A stretch of 64,000 nucleotides of DNA from positions 15,628,501-15,692,500 of the forward strand of contig NC_135360.1 of assembly GCF_051622035.1 (NCBI RefSeq), written 5' to 3'. This DNA is from Arctopsyche grandis (lineage: Eukaryota > Arthropoda > Insecta > Trichoptera > Hydropsychidae). Shown piece by piece: positions 11,768 through 23,477 of this stretch. Every line of letters starts with the position of its first letter. Position 1 is the stretch's first letter. The notes under the pieces are model-generated. The model made no database searches. It worked only from the letters and a program-made list of their open reading frames with translations, and had not been told where the DNA came from. The position numbers were made by a program, and so were the translations under genes.

Positions 11768-12027
11768 GATAGTTTGCACATACAAAAAAAAAGCTAGCAC
11801 ACCTGATCTGCGCCTGGCCAAAACTCACTCCCTGGAGTGTTTTCTGTGATATATTTCCCTTGTATTGACATAGATTTGACAGTGATCGATAACGGTGATT
11901 CTCATACTTGAAAATATGTAGGAGAAACTTGTCGAAATAATAAGATCGTGCGAACTATACACACGCACATTTACAGCTGGAGTCTACCTATGCATATCTG
12001 GCAGTAAGATTTTGTGTGTTTGCGCCC
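11768..12027 (-). mobile_element. PIF/Harbinger-like MITE, copy 1
   Basis: This is an inverted copy of the 16,052-16,308 element. It shares CTGGAGTGTTTTC, AGTGATCGATAACGGTG and the terminus GTGTGTTTGCGCCC followed by TAA. The left terminus has decayed. Confidence 0.65.
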
Positions 12028-14636
12028 TAAGTCGACCGGAAGTGTTACCTCCCCTAGTGGATCACCCCCTTTTTATATTATTTTTAGTTCAATTCACCAA
12101 AAAGCAGTCATTGCAAACACAGAGTTAAAAGCACCCCTCTGTCATCGAGCTGTCTATCGATACTCCATCGATGACAGTTCATTGGTTCATACTTGCACAG
12201 CACCTGTCATTGCCATAAGTAGGTTTCTGTGATGCATGACATTTTAAACATTTTGAGGAAAAACAAACATTTATTTGATACGAGAAACCAACTGGATTGG
12301 ATTATCCATGTTACGAATTATGAATTTTAATAATTTGAAAATAAAATTTATAAAAAAATTTCAAAAGTCCCACTTACACAATATATAAAACCGTGACAGA
12401 TTATTGCGCCAACAGATTAAATTAACGTTATAAAATTGCAATCAAAACACTAAAGATTCAAAACAAAAACGAAGTAGTGCTACGTTTTTCCATTTATGAA
12501 TAATTAGTAGTTACGGTATAGAAACCGCTTAAACATGGCTAATCTAATAGTAAATTAATTTCATATTTTACTAAATTAATTTGGATATTTAACAACAGCC
12601 AAACAGAAACGAATCACACGCACACCGCGAAACGTTTTTTGTTTTATATGTACACTAATGTCCTGTGTGCACATACATGTGCACTCCATTTGATCGGCCG
12701 ACATCAATAAAATAATAAATTAAAAATACGATTTTTTTTTTGTTAATATTATTATATGCCGCGTCTCTTTCCACGGTTGCAAGGGGAGAACAAAAGACGA
12801 AGCAAAGTGGGTGATTACTTCGATAGTGGCATGCGTAAAGGACACTATTCCGCGTCTCTTTCCACGATATACGATTCCAAGGGGACAAAAGGAGACGGAA
12901 CATGTTAACGAACATTCACACGCACGCACCTGGACACGCGTTAGACAATAATTATATACGATATATATGTATATAAGAAGATATGGAAAGTTTATTTTCA
13001 ATACGAAAATGAATCACATAACTTAACCTTAACCTCTCCCCTGATTCAGACAAGCTTACCCATTTGTCAACATAATAGAACTATCCATCGGATGAAATAC
13101 GAAACGGAATCAGTATTGGATTTGAACGCAAACGTCCGATGATCGATACGTTCCCCATATACCTATACAAAACATGGGGGTAAATTCAGCACAGTTTCAT
13201 GGTGTTCTATGTATAAACGGAGAGTGTAGCTTTGGGTGTGACCTAGTACCGGCGACTAGGCAAACCCATTTCGACGTGTCGGTTGTGCAACTTGACACAA
13301 ATACGTCGACCGACCGACCGGACGATAGGTCGATTCCGCCGAGGAAAACCCCGAGCGGGAAAGTCGCGAGAACAAATTAATAAACATCGGTAAAATAATT
13401 CCGAAACTACGTACATAGGTATATAGTTACATAAGCGACCGCCACTCGATAGATCGTACATAATAGATTTGCAGACGAATTATTATCAGTTTCCGCGAAT
13501 ATCTGGAGCGCTGCATACGATTTACGCAATCGTCGCAATGACGCGCGCTCGCACAATACATTACCGGACAGCGTGTGTTTGCGTACGAACACTTTCACCG
13601 TTTAGATGACTTTTAATTGTGGCGTTGTTATGGTGATCGTAAAGAGAGAATTAATCGGTGCGCCTACGCTGAAAATCAGCGAGCGCGTCCACCAAATACA
13701 TACATATATAATATATTCCACGAGGAAGTATGCACATATTAAAGTGGTCATCTACGTAGAGATTTGTCTGCTGGCAAGTCTCCGGTTACATTTGTCATAC
13801 CCTACGTGACACATATCGATGGACAAATCAATCATTCGACTTCCATTCTGAGAATCTTTTGTCGGGCGAAAAATTCTGTTGTTAAATATGATTTTGGTAT
13901 CATATTGACAAAAAAAAAAACACGACACAGATTTTAAAAAGTAATTTTTATCTATGAAGTACTAATATAGGGTGGACCATATACCTATGGGTACATATGT
14001 ATGTATATTGAAAAACTATTTTTTCGTATTTTTCATTTAAGAATACATTCACGAAACTCGCATTTGGTGTAACGCATTTGTCGATTCTCTTCAGTTCTTT
14101 GGATACATCGCGAGGCGAGACCAGGACAGTCTGGATAAGTGATTCTAGGACATTTCATCGCACGACCATTTCATCACGGGTAAAGATTTTATGAACTATT
14201 TTTTAATTATACTATACAGCAATAAAATTTTTCTTACAAAATATATTATTTATTGTTTTGTTGACAAAAGAAAATTAGAAAGTTTTCAAATAACTTTATT
14301 AAAAAAGAGTAACTACATTAGTATGATTCAAAAAAGCATTGCTCCATATATTTAAACAACGGTTTCAATATAAATTTCAAAAAGTAACGGTTTCAATATA
14401 AATTTCAAAATTGATTGAATATCAAATAAAAACAAATACAGTCATCTATGTCAACAGAAAAAAATATGAGAGCCACAATAAGTTTTCAAAAATTCGTCAA
14501 GTAAGAAAAATCTGATATTTTTTTTGTATTTAAAAAAAATAGCTTAATTTTCATTAAGAAGTAAAACCTTTTTAAAAACATGCCTGATTATTGCCCTTTC
14601 TTTTAAGATATCATTCTTGCAGATGTTTTACCGATT
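12028..14636. other. Gene-free stretch with moderate-GC islands
   Basis: No coding exon was recognised. A repeat copy lies at 12,139-12,198. Two copies of CCGCGTCTCTTTCCACG about 80 bp apart (12,768 and 12,849) form a partial tandem duplication. The part from 13,060 to 13,830 is richer in CpG, with a CGACCGACCGACCGG run at 13,310, and looks more like regulatory or UTR DNA than transposon. The part from 13,870 to 14,636 is A+T-rich. Confidence 0.35.
12139..12198 (+). repeat. Short repeat containing CTGTCATCGAG and ATCGATAC, copy 2
   Basis: See the copy at 9,578-9,636. The copy carries the self-complementary pair CTGTCATCGA and TCGATGACAG. Confidence 0.5.
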
Positions 14637-15315
14637 ACACTGAGCAACAAAAAATCACGTTTTTGAGTTACCAGGGCGGAGACTAGCCAACCTTTACTAA
14701 GTTTGACTCACTGAATTCGAATATGATATTGATTTTTGTTGGTGGGTGATTGCTTACGAGATATGAGCGTTTAAAAAAATCCGCGATTTTTACAGTTATT
14801 TGGCTTTTGCGGTCTTTAACTAAAAATTTAGGATTGTTACGCTCAAAGTGAGTATTGGAATCAATAGTCAGATATTTTTCCTATTAATTGTTATATTTCA
14901 TTGCTTTAAAATACTTCTAATTAATTGTCTAGCGAATTTTAAAAGTCAAAAATATTTTTTTTTTACGGAATTTTTTTCCGTGCTATTTTTCATTTATTTG
15001 GCAAATTTTTTATTTCACCACGTTTATAAGGATTGGTTTTCTATCTCAATATTTTTTTTTATCTAAACGTACTAACTTAAGCGGTAATTGCGATTTAAAT
15101 GCTTTCGTTGTATATATGGTTGTATCGCGTAATATGTTAGGGCAAGCGAGATGGCATATAATCCACCTCACAGAGTACAGCGGTCGGACTTAAACGCTCA
15201 TATCTCGTAAACGATCACCCACCAACAAAAATCAATATCATATTCGAATTCAGTGGGTCAAACTTAGTAAAGATTGGCTAGTCTCCGCTCTGGTATTTTT
15301 TTTTGTTGCTCAGTG
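14637..15315. mobile_element. DNA transposon relic with CACTG termini and 150-bp inverted repeats
   Basis: Terminal inverted repeats of about 150 bp start CACTGAGCAACAAAAA. They include the shared blocks GGCGGAGACTAGCCAA and GATATGAGCGTTTAA at both ends. The flanks show TTA on each side, a possible 3-bp target duplication. CACTG ends with a 3-bp duplication suit the CACTA/EnSpm group, but no transposase is encoded, so the superfamily is a guess. The interior is A+T-rich. Confidence 0.75.
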
Positions 15316-15322
15316 TTATTAA

Positions 15323-15644
15323 CCTTTCCACCGCGTACGACTACTATACATGTCCTAGCAAACATGCCCTCAGCGCGCGAGACTCGCATAGATATCTTGG
15401 AAGTTCCAACCTGTATAAGAGCCGTCTATTGTGTTAATATTTTATAACTTGGTTGAAAATATTACTAAATGTATACTTTACCAAATTCAATTTTTTGGCA
15501 GTAGTCAAAAAAAAAATATATAGGTTGTAAAATTCAAAAAAATATTACAACCTATATTTTTAGTCGAAAACGCGATACCAAAATCCGCAAAAAAGCAGCC
15601 GCGTACAGGGCATGTTCGCTAAATTTGGTGACGCGGTCAAAGGG
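15323..15644. mobile_element. piggyBac-like MITE flanked by TTAA
   Basis: TTAA at 15,319-15,322 and 15,645-15,648 brackets ends reading CCTTTCCACCGCGT and ACGCGGTCAAAGGG. TTAA targets and CCCTTTG-type ends are the hallmark of piggyBac elements. A 24-bp-arm palindrome (AATATATAGGTTGTAA region, 15,515-15,560) lies in the interior. It has no coding capacity. The left TTAA starts 3 bp after the CACTG element ends. Confidence 0.8.
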
Positions 15645-15648
15645 TTAA

Positions 15649-16048
15649 AATTAGGGTGTAAAAACCTAATTGATAGAACGCGCCGAACAAAGACCGCCAT
15701 TCACGTGACTTTGATTTTAACTTCTAATGTAAACAAAAAAAATGTAAATTTAATTTTTAATAAAAACGTTTACCAGTACCGAAAGTCCCGGTATTCAGAC
15801 TAATCTCAGCACCGGGATTACGGTGCCAGAAAAGATAGTGACCAGGTCAGGACTGCCACTGGGAAAACAGGGTTGTCGAATCACACCGAAAACTGGGTTG
15901 TCGAGCTGCGGGTTGTTGGAAGCACTGGAGGACCACGACGGACCGCATTGTGGAGATTAGAAGACAGGGAAGTCACGGCCCTTAGACACGTAGATAACGA
16001 CCGAAAAGAAGAAGAAGGCCTCCCCTCAATTTGACCTAAGCATGACAA
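15649..16048. other. Gene-free stretch with possible LINE remnant
   Basis: A relatively GC-rich block at 15,770-16,030 (CCCGGTATTC ... GACCGAAAAGAAGAAG) resembles the 3' region of a decayed retroelement. No frame can be followed, so the identity is unknown. Confidence 0.3.
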
Positions 16049-16051
16049 TAA

Positions 16052-16308
16052 GGGCGAAAACACACAGCAAGGAACGTGGCATGTGGAACGTCAACAAGTT
16101 CTCCTATATTCCTTTAAATATGGGATACACCGTTATCGATCACTGTTAAGCAAGGATAAATATGATGATACAATTTTACCGAAAACACTCCAGGGGGTAA
16201 TTTTGGGACGGTGCGTGCCATGAATCTGTGCAAGGCACGCCACATTTTTTCGCACGTTTAAAGCCATCTAAAAAAAAGTGCCACGTTCATCGATGTGTGT
16301 TTTCGCCC
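16052..16308 (+). mobile_element. PIF/Harbinger-like MITE, best copy (TIR GGGCGAAAACACACA, TSD TAA)
   Basis: The ends are inverted repeats of about 30 bp: GGGCGAAAACACACA at the left and its complement at the right, both followed inward by GAACGTGGCA. TAA lies immediately outside each end (16,049-16,051 and 16,309-16,311). A 3-bp TWA duplication is typical of PIF/Harbinger. The element has no transposase. Related copies occur near 11.8, 23.5, 50.0 and 50.9 kb. Confidence 0.85.
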
Positions 16309-16879
16309 TAAGACGAGTCTACTCCGTTCGACCGAACTTCAATTGACCGACTCGGAATATCTAAATTTGTCGTCTACTTGAGCAATAGTTTGAATATATA
16401 AAAAAAGATATATTTTTATATACATGATATTACAAGAAATATTGTGACCATTCATACATTTTTAAGCTATTAGCACACCTTTAAAATTAAAAAAAAATGT
16501 TGGAAAATCAATTCTTACCATATTTTTAAGTTGATGTTTACATCGTAAATAAAAGTATTTCACTAACATTTCTGTTTAGATGTTGTTTATCCCTAATACC
16601 AAGCAGACGAAGTTTCGAAATTCCGAGATTCGGTTAAACGCGAATCGGTCGAACTGGGCGCCCCACAATAAGACAAATATAGAAACAAAATGTCTCAGAT
16701 CTGCATACATTAAAAATATTGGCGCATTCTTAGTAAGTAATTCAATGTGCAATTACATATGTAAATTATTAAGTAAAAAAAGAAATGCGATTTAAACGCG
16801 AAATCAGAGTCGCTCGGTTTTTAACGAATCGTACTCCGACTTCAGTCAAAAAGTCATGACTACAGTTCGGCTATGGCGT

Positions 16880-17215
16880 TTCCATTTCCCAAGAAAGAGG
16901 GTTGACTATTGTCAATTACTGTTGACCTACAAAGCTAGAGGGCAAAAAAAAGGTTGACAATAGAAATTGACAATGGTGAACCCATTTTTTTGTCCAAATA
17001 GAAATCGTCCGCCGTCCCTTAGTGGTGACTCATGACTATAAGCCGGCGCGACCCTGCGCACCATTGTTCATTTTTATGGTGAACATTTTTTTTTTGCTCT
17101 CTAGCTTTGTAGTTTGCCCTGTTTCCTGTAAAATAGCCCCAAAACGCACTCTTTCCAGGAAAAAGCACGCTCCACCGCCCAAGACTACTCATGACTTCAC
17201 AGCTTTTCAAAAAAA
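16880..17215. repeat. Imperfect inverted-repeat element (MITE-like)
   Basis: The block TACAAAGCTAGAGGGCAAAA at 16,928 returns inverted at about 17,080-17,115 (TTTTGCTCTCTAGCTTTGTA). Shorter GTTGACAAT pairs lie nearby. It looks like a small foldback element; its borders are not defined. Confidence 0.5.
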
Positions 17216-17644
17216 CTAAGCTTCGCCGTTACCTAAATCGCTATGACAGATGTTTTATATTATGTCCAAACAAAATATCTACGTGAATAGCCGCCTTTAT
17301 GTGTTGCGTTTGTGACTGTGTTATTTTCTGCGAACACTGAGGGATGTGGAAATATGTATATTAACAAGAAAAATCCTAGACAAGATTAAAACGTATTCAT
17401 CTATCTTCTTCTAATCTATAATTTGGAAAGAGACTTTGTATATATGTATGTATCCTTCGTTTTCGTCGTCGTCGTCCGTAGATCGGTGACGTCATCGAAC
17501 ACGTGATTCGATTTTTTTTTTTTTTTCGATCCATGGGCGCCGATTTGTTTTTTTCGATTCAATGGATTCACCCCCGCGGGGGCGCAAGGCGAGTAGTTTA
17601 ATGGGGCCCCGCCAGGGGCGCCACAAGGGGCGCAGCCCCGTGGG

Positions 17645-18355
17645 GCCCCAGCCTCATGGGGCGCAGCCCCATGGGGATCAAAAGGGGGCGCCACAAGGGG
17701 CGCAGCCCCGTGGGGCCCAGCCTCATGGGGCGCAGCCCCATGGGGCTCAAAAGGGGGTGCCACAAGGGGCGCAGCCCCGTGAAGCCCCGAAGGGGGCGCG
17801 GGGGGCCCAGCCTCATGGGGCGCAGCCCCATGGGGCTCAAAAGGGGGCGCCACAAGGGGCGCAGCCCCGTGGGGCCCCGAAGGGGGCCCGGGGGGCCCAG
17901 CCTCATGGGGCGCAGCCCCATGAGGCTCAAAAGGGGGCGCCACAAGGGGCGCAGCCCCGTGGGGCCCCGAAGGGGGCCCGGGGGGCCCAGCCTCATGGGG
18001 CACAGCCCCATGGGGCTCAAAAGGGGGCGCCACAAGGGGCGCAGCCCCGTGGGGCCCCGAAGGGGGCCCGGGGGGCCCAGCCTCATGGGGCGCAGCCCCA
18101 TGGGGCTCAAAAGGGGGCGCCACAAGGGGCGCAGCCCCGTGGGGGCCCGGGGGGCCTAGCCTCATGGGGCGCAGCCCCATGGGGCTCAAAAGGGGGTGCC
18201 ACAAGGGGCGCAGCCCCGTGAAGCCCCGAAGGGGGCGCGGGGGGCCCAGCCTCATGGGGCGCAGCCCCATGGGGCTCAAAAGGGGGCGCCACAAGGGGCG
18301 CAGCCCCGTGGGGCCCCGAAGGGGGCCCGGGGGGCCCAGCCTCATGGGGCGCAAG
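17645..18355. repeat. 90-bp GC-rich minisatellite of Helitron A
   Basis: About nine units, some shortened, contain GGGGCGCAGCCCCATGGGGC and GGGGCCCCGAAGGGGGCCC. Each unit is full of short self-complementary GGGG/CCCC arms. Units of the same sequence occur in Helitrons B and C. Confidence 0.92.
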
Positions 18356-18365
18356 CCCTAATAGG

Positions 18366-18695
18366 CATTAACTAAGGGGGGCGAAGCCCTAGACGGCAAT
18401 TAATCATGGGGGCGCGGAGGGGCGAAGCCCTAAAAGGCATTAACTAAGGGGGGCGAAGCCCTAAACGGCAATTAATCTTGGGGGCGCGGGGGGCGAAGCC
18501 CTAAAAGGCATTAACTAAGGGGGGCGAAGCCCTAGACGGCATTTAATCATGGGGGTGCGGAGGGGCGAAGCCCTAAAAGGCATTAACTAAGGGGGGCGAA
18601 GCCCTAAACGGCAATTGCTCATGGGGCGTGGAGGGGCGAAGCCCTAGAAGGCAAAGGCTCAGGGGGGCGCCGAGGGCGAAGCCCTAGAAGGCAAA
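18366..18695. repeat. 71-72-bp minisatellite with GGGCGAAGCCC hairpins (Helitron A)
   Basis: Units begin CATTAACTAAGG (18,366, 18,438, 18,509, 18,581). Each contains two GGGCGAAGCCC mini-hairpins separated by ATTAATCATGG-like spacers. Confidence 0.88.
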
Positions 18696-18835
18696 AAAAA
18701 ATTTAGATTTTTTTTTTTTGATTTTTTAAAATTTTTTTTTTAATTTTTTTTTTATTTTTTTTTTATTTTTTTTTTTTATTTTTTTTTTAATTTTTAAATT
18801 TTTTTTTAATTTTTTTTTTTTTTTAATTAAATTAG
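18696..18835. repeat. T-rich low-complexity tract of Helitron A
   Basis: Runs of T8-T13 are broken by single A or AA. The same tract occupies the same place in Helitrons B and C. Confidence 0.85.
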
Positions 18836-18896
18836 CTTAGTCATGTTTAAGCGGTTTATATTATAAACACTGAGCGAAGCCGGGTAATACAGCTAG

Positions 18897-20469
18897 TGTA
18901 TATTAAAGAAACAAAAAAAAATTCAAATATAAAATAAAACAAAATTGAACATGCATATACATATGAACATATATACAATGAATGAATTATAAACATCTTA
19001 TTTTAGCAAGAAATCAACTTCACAAAAATGCAATAAATAGGAACGAATTACAAACAGTACACAAAAATGTTAAAACATCGCTGTCATAGTTTTACCCTCA
19101 TCCCATTCAACCAACAAATAAACAGATATAGTCATTTAAGTACATAGAGGTAAACCCCTCCCTAAAAATACCGAGGACGATTCTTGTGCATAATATGTAT
19201 GTATATATTTATATGTAAGAGTATAATATATGTACTTATGTATGTACGTATGATACCAAAATATGCTAGACATCTTCCAACATGATCAACATTAAAAAGG
19301 CTTTGACTTAGTACGTTTATGGCTTGACGAATGTATTAAGCCAGCCAGCTTAGCTAAAATACGGCCGTTTACCCCTTCACCACACTCGATCCTGCTAGAA
19401 AGGCATACAAAAAAGCAAGCAAAACATGATAAATTTCAATTTTAGCACAGCCTTGGACACACCGTAGTGGGAAAATCGAGATAAAAAAACGATAACATCG
19501 AAGGATAGGTATATCAAATTTCGTTTTTGTCGAGCTGGTTCAGAACCAAAGAGAACCCTTCCGCATTCTGCTTCTATGTAGCGCCACGTTGGATATCGAG
19601 ATGCTGTCGATTTGGCACAAAGAGCAGCCAAGGCATCTATTTCAGATGAGCAAACTTTTAATCGTTTGCCAAACGAAAATCTGCAATTGAAAACCGGAGG
19701 CTATTGTGACCTGACGATAGATGTTGAACTTCACTTCGAAGCACGACAAGCGACCCAAAATGGAAACTTGTTTCGCACAACGGACTGACGACAGACACGG
19801 TTTGTTTACAAACACATTGTATGTATGTATGTACACAGCGACCGCAAGTCACGCTCTGTATTATGTTAATAATTTTTTTATCTACATTTTTCAAATGAGG
19901 AAGAATCACACGCCCGTTCTACGTATATAGACAACATTGAAATAACAAAAAAAACTACGCAATTTGATTGTGATCAGACCAGAGCTGTGGAGAAGTGGCA
20001 TTTTGACCGGAATCAAAATCAAGAGACGTATTAAAATAGCATTTTTATTTTTTTATTACACCGATTTACGCTGTGTGTTTATTAATAAAACTTAATTCAA
20101 AGGCCGTCAACACAGTGTGATTTTAAATCCTCCAAATTTCATAAAAAAAAATGTTTCATTCCTTCACTTCCATTCATAGATACATAGATATCTTTATCCA
20201 AAATATCGATAAATAAATAATAAAAAAATGGTTCAAAGCTCGACTTTTTTTTCTAATGAATTTATCAATAATATTCAGGAAAGATTTCGAATCCTCAGAT
20301 ATTGAAATTGAATGGTTTTATCTCGCGTAGTATATGTACATATGTACATATTATAGTATCTACATACTTCTCAAATTGAATCTTTTAGTCATATGAATAA
20401 CACAATGATCTGTAAGATTTATATGAACAACAAAATGATCTATGTATGTATATTATATATTCTATAAGA
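18897..20469. other. Gene-free A+T-rich stretch
   Basis: Only short accidental frames occur. Microsatellites of ATGT/ACAT type are common. Nothing with coding, tRNA or mobile-element signature could be assigned. Confidence 0.4.
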
Positions 20470-20735
20470 TATGAGTCGTTATATTTGAAATTAGTTTAAT
20501 TGGTTTCCACTTTTCTCCATTTCAAAAAATATCTCGCAAAACATTAAATATAATGTTAAACGTTTTACAATTTAAAAATACTGGTGGACTTTTAATAAGT
20601 TTATTCTGTCTTTCCGAGAGTCTAGATATATCTAATTTAAAGTAGTTAAACAATTTGTGAATTATGTAAGTCAAACTGAAATAGTGTTTTTGGAACTGAA
20701 AACTGAACTACGGCTCATATATTGAAATGTATATT
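20470..20735 (+). repeat. Interspersed repeat Y, copy 1
   Basis: This stretch matches 50,490-50,760 in order: a CATTTC..AAATAT block, TTTAAAAATACTGGTGG, TTTGTGAATTA..GTCAAAC, and ATAGTGTTTTTGGAACTGAA. It is non-coding. The 50-kb copy has a clearer palindrome at its left end. Confidence 0.65.
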
Positions 20736-21745
20736 AATTTTATACAAAATTGAATACAGCATTCACCACAGTTTAAGAAATACTGATCTGATAATTCATA
20801 CGGTCGAAGACAACCGTAAAGAAGCGTATTTCAATTTTCAATGTAATTGATAGAAAGGTTTGGGAGCAACATATATACATACATATTTTTAATTTACAAA
20901 ACCTATTATTTGTACCGTTACTTAGCGAAAAATACGCAGACTCTCAGAGTTTTCTGAAAATTCGGGCGGACCATAATAAGCGATGAAATCTGAAATCTTT
21001 GTACAAGTGACAAAAAATGCATTCGAATGAGCCTGACGAAATTTGAAAATTAGCCCTTTAGCCACCCTGGTTGCTTAAATTACGACTGTATGCTTCGCAT
21101 TTCTAACTAACTCGCGAATCTAACGATTCCACAGCCCATGAATCAGACGTACAAAGCGTCAATGTTTTCCAGGGGAATATTGCCCATTTTGAAGTAGGAA
21201 GTGGAGTGGTCGTCGGATGTCTAAGCACTGTCAATAAATACACACAAAGCGAACACGTGAGTGCACAGAAGAGCATCAGCACACTTTCCACGAGCTCATG
21301 TCCAACCTTGAAAGTTGGCAGTAGGATATCAACGTTGATGGAATGTCAAGACAGGAGCGGATGTGTCAGTTCAGTTTCTAACGCAGATTTCATTTCGTGT
21401 CCACCACATAATTAAATCGGATAGTATCTGGCGCGGTGAACGTACGACTACAATGACGGTCACGCACGCTTACAAAACACTGAATTGTTGCTAACAATAT
21501 AATAACAATATGTCGCAACACTATTAGATAACGAGAATATCTAATATGACACATTTAATTTGCTTCGAACACTTTCCCCGAGAATCTCACGATGGAGTTT
21601 CGACTGTATAGCGTTATGAATATGTACATACATAGTTGTTCCAGTTTGGAATCTTATTCACGTGGCAGTTGCTTCAAAACTTTCAAGAACATATCAGTAA
21701 AAGATACACATACATACGTATACAGTATACATATATGCACGTATA
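20736..21745. other. Gene-free stretch
   Basis: No recognisable gene. A block with balanced composition (21,090-21,480) has short open frames on both strands, none convincing. Confidence 0.35.
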
Positions 21746-21749
21746 TTAA

Positions 21750-22063
21750 GAGGGCTGGACCCCAGCTCCTTCTCCATACAAACGTATTAGACTTCTCCCT
21801 TCCTCAATTATGGCACTAGAGAAATTATTTTTTAATATGCTATTTATATCCACCATAGGCATGTTTCAATTTTTTTTTATTTTTTGATTAATCAAAAAAT
21901 CAAAAAAATCAATAAATCAATTAATAAAAAATTAAAATAAAAATTGAAACATGACTATGGTGGATATAAATAGCATATTAAAAAATAATTTCTCTAGTGC
22001 CATAATTGAGGAAGGGAGAAGTCTAATACGTTTGTATGGACAAGGCGCTGGGGCCCAGGCCTT
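21750..22063. mobile_element. Foldback MITE flanked by TTAA
   Basis: Arms of about 140 bp are near-perfect inverted copies. The arm shares TCCATACAAACGTATTAGAC and CTATTTATATCCACCATAG, and the centre is A+T-rich. TTAA lies just outside both ends (21,746-21,749 and 22,064-22,067), although TA alone is also possible as the duplication. The outermost bases (GAGGGCTGG and CCAGGCCTT) match imperfectly. Confidence 0.85.
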
Positions 22064-22481
22064 TTAATAGTTACCAATCAAGGATGTAAAATAAAACATT
22101 TTCAAATATCAAACGGTTTTCTTTTATGTCGAATATGATACTAAATGGCAAAATAGTTTAAAAATAAAGTATTTATTGCCTTAAATAGATTATCATATGA
22201 ATATATGAGAACCTTACATGATTTTATTTTCTTTTTTTTTCTACTTTACAAATGCCGACCGCAAATTTTTCGATTAAGTTCGTATAAATATTTGAATATG
22301 TATGTACGAGCTCCATAAGCGCATTTAGGGAATAAAGGGGGGGGTGGGCGTCTAATATAACTTATTTAATTACAAAAAACTAATATAATGGGGTACAATT
22401 TTTACAAATAGGCTGAAAGGGTGTATGTGAGTAAAAAAAGGTTGGGAGCCGCTGAAATGAGGGATTTACTAACAGTCATTA

Positions 22482-22592
22482 CCATAGTTCGGCGCCTCAG
22501 TGCGCTAAATGGTTCACTATTGCCAATTTTTTTTTTGCGAAAAAAAGGTTAACAACAGTGAACCCGTATAGCGCACAGAGGCGCCGAACTCT
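22482..22592. repeat. Short palindromic element with GTTCGGCGCCTC arms
   Basis: GTTCGGCGCCTCAGTGCGCTA at the left returns inverted as TAGCGCACAGAGGCGCCGAAC at the right. A GGTTCACTATTG / CAACAGTGAACC inner arm and a T-rich loop lie between them. It is a micro-MITE with no coding capacity. Confidence 0.75.
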
Positions 22593-23124
22593 GTCTTAGG
22601 CAGTCGATGAATGCTTTTCAAATAACAATAGACCGGTCCATTGGTTTTTTTTCTAAGAAATTGCCAATCGTGAACAATTTTTTGTGCGAAAAGCATACAT
22701 CGAACGCCGATCTTTGGTCATTATATTAGACAGCGGAAAATGATTAGGACAATATGCTTTTGGGGCGTTATTAACTTTGCAGACAACCATTTTTTTTAAG
22801 CTCTCTTGCATTCAACACTGTTGGAACGTGTATTGTTATTTTCCATTACCCTAATGATCATCCACCCTATTTTCATTATAGTAATTACTATTTGAGGATT
22901 TTCAGCATGTACATATGTACATACATATGTTATGTACATAAATGTGTAGATTTTAAACCAAGCGATAATGTAAATATATGTACATACCTATATGCAATGA
23001 AAACACATTTAAGACCCAGGAATAAATGAGCATTTATAACACGAGCAACTAATTAAGTACGATTTCATCTAAAATGCGTGTCTTATCTATCATCAGCGGG
23101 TTCTACATAAGTATGTATTATGCA

Positions 23125-23317
23125 CAGTGCCGGTTTTAGGGGGGGGCTGGGTAGGGTGGCGCCCGAGGGCGCCAAATAAGTTAGGGCGCCGCTCGATTCG
23201 TCAAAGGCGCCAAAAGCCATACTAAATTTTAGATTAGAGCGCCAAAGGCGATATTTTTTTCTAATGGTGCTTAGAAAAAATTTCCCGAGGGCGCCATTGG
23301 GTGTAAGGCCGGCACTG
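23125..23317. mobile_element. hAT-type MITE with perfect 8-bp target duplication
   Basis: The ends CAGTGCCGG and CCGGCACTG are flanked on each side by ATTATGCA (23,117-23,124 and 23,318-23,325). CAGNG ends and an 8-bp duplication are diagnostic of the hAT superfamily. The interior has GGGCGCC-type inverted segments. A truncated copy lies at 59.4-59.5 kb. Confidence 0.92.
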
Positions 23318-23477
23318 ATTATGCATATGCGTTGAGGACATCACTTCAACATTGAATAAACACAAATAGATTCGAATCGAAGTTGAAAAACGTAGGTACA
23401 AGTGCATAAGCCCGCTGCATTCAGAGATAACGAGATCCTAAGTCTACAAACATAGATGTAGACAGAGTATTATGATA

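Larger units (their letters stand above)
17410..18896 (+). mobile_element. Helitron A carrying GC-rich minisatellites
   Basis: The 5' end is TCTAATCTATAATTTGG, the 3' end is the hairpin region ACTGAGCGAAGCCGGGT then CTAG, and a T follows. Inside, in order, are a CGTCGTCGT stretch, a 90-bp GC-rich minisatellite (about 9 units), a 71-72-bp minisatellite, a long T-rich tract, and the family 3' end. It encodes no Rep/helicase. Long open frames across the minisatellite exist on both strands only because the 90-bp period is divisible by three. Confidence 0.88.

Noticed and set aside
17645-18355. CRISPR-like array appearance
   Set aside because: Repeats are contiguous minisatellite units without variable spacers, inside Helitrons in an intron-containing genome.
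17416-18361. Pro/Ala/Gly/Arg-rich ORFs of up to 312 codons on both strands (also 31,604-32,827 and 34,829-35,460)
   Set aside because: They are translations of the 90-bp minisatellite. The period is divisible by three, the unit has no stops, and several frames on both strands are open at once. Nothing resembles a protein family.
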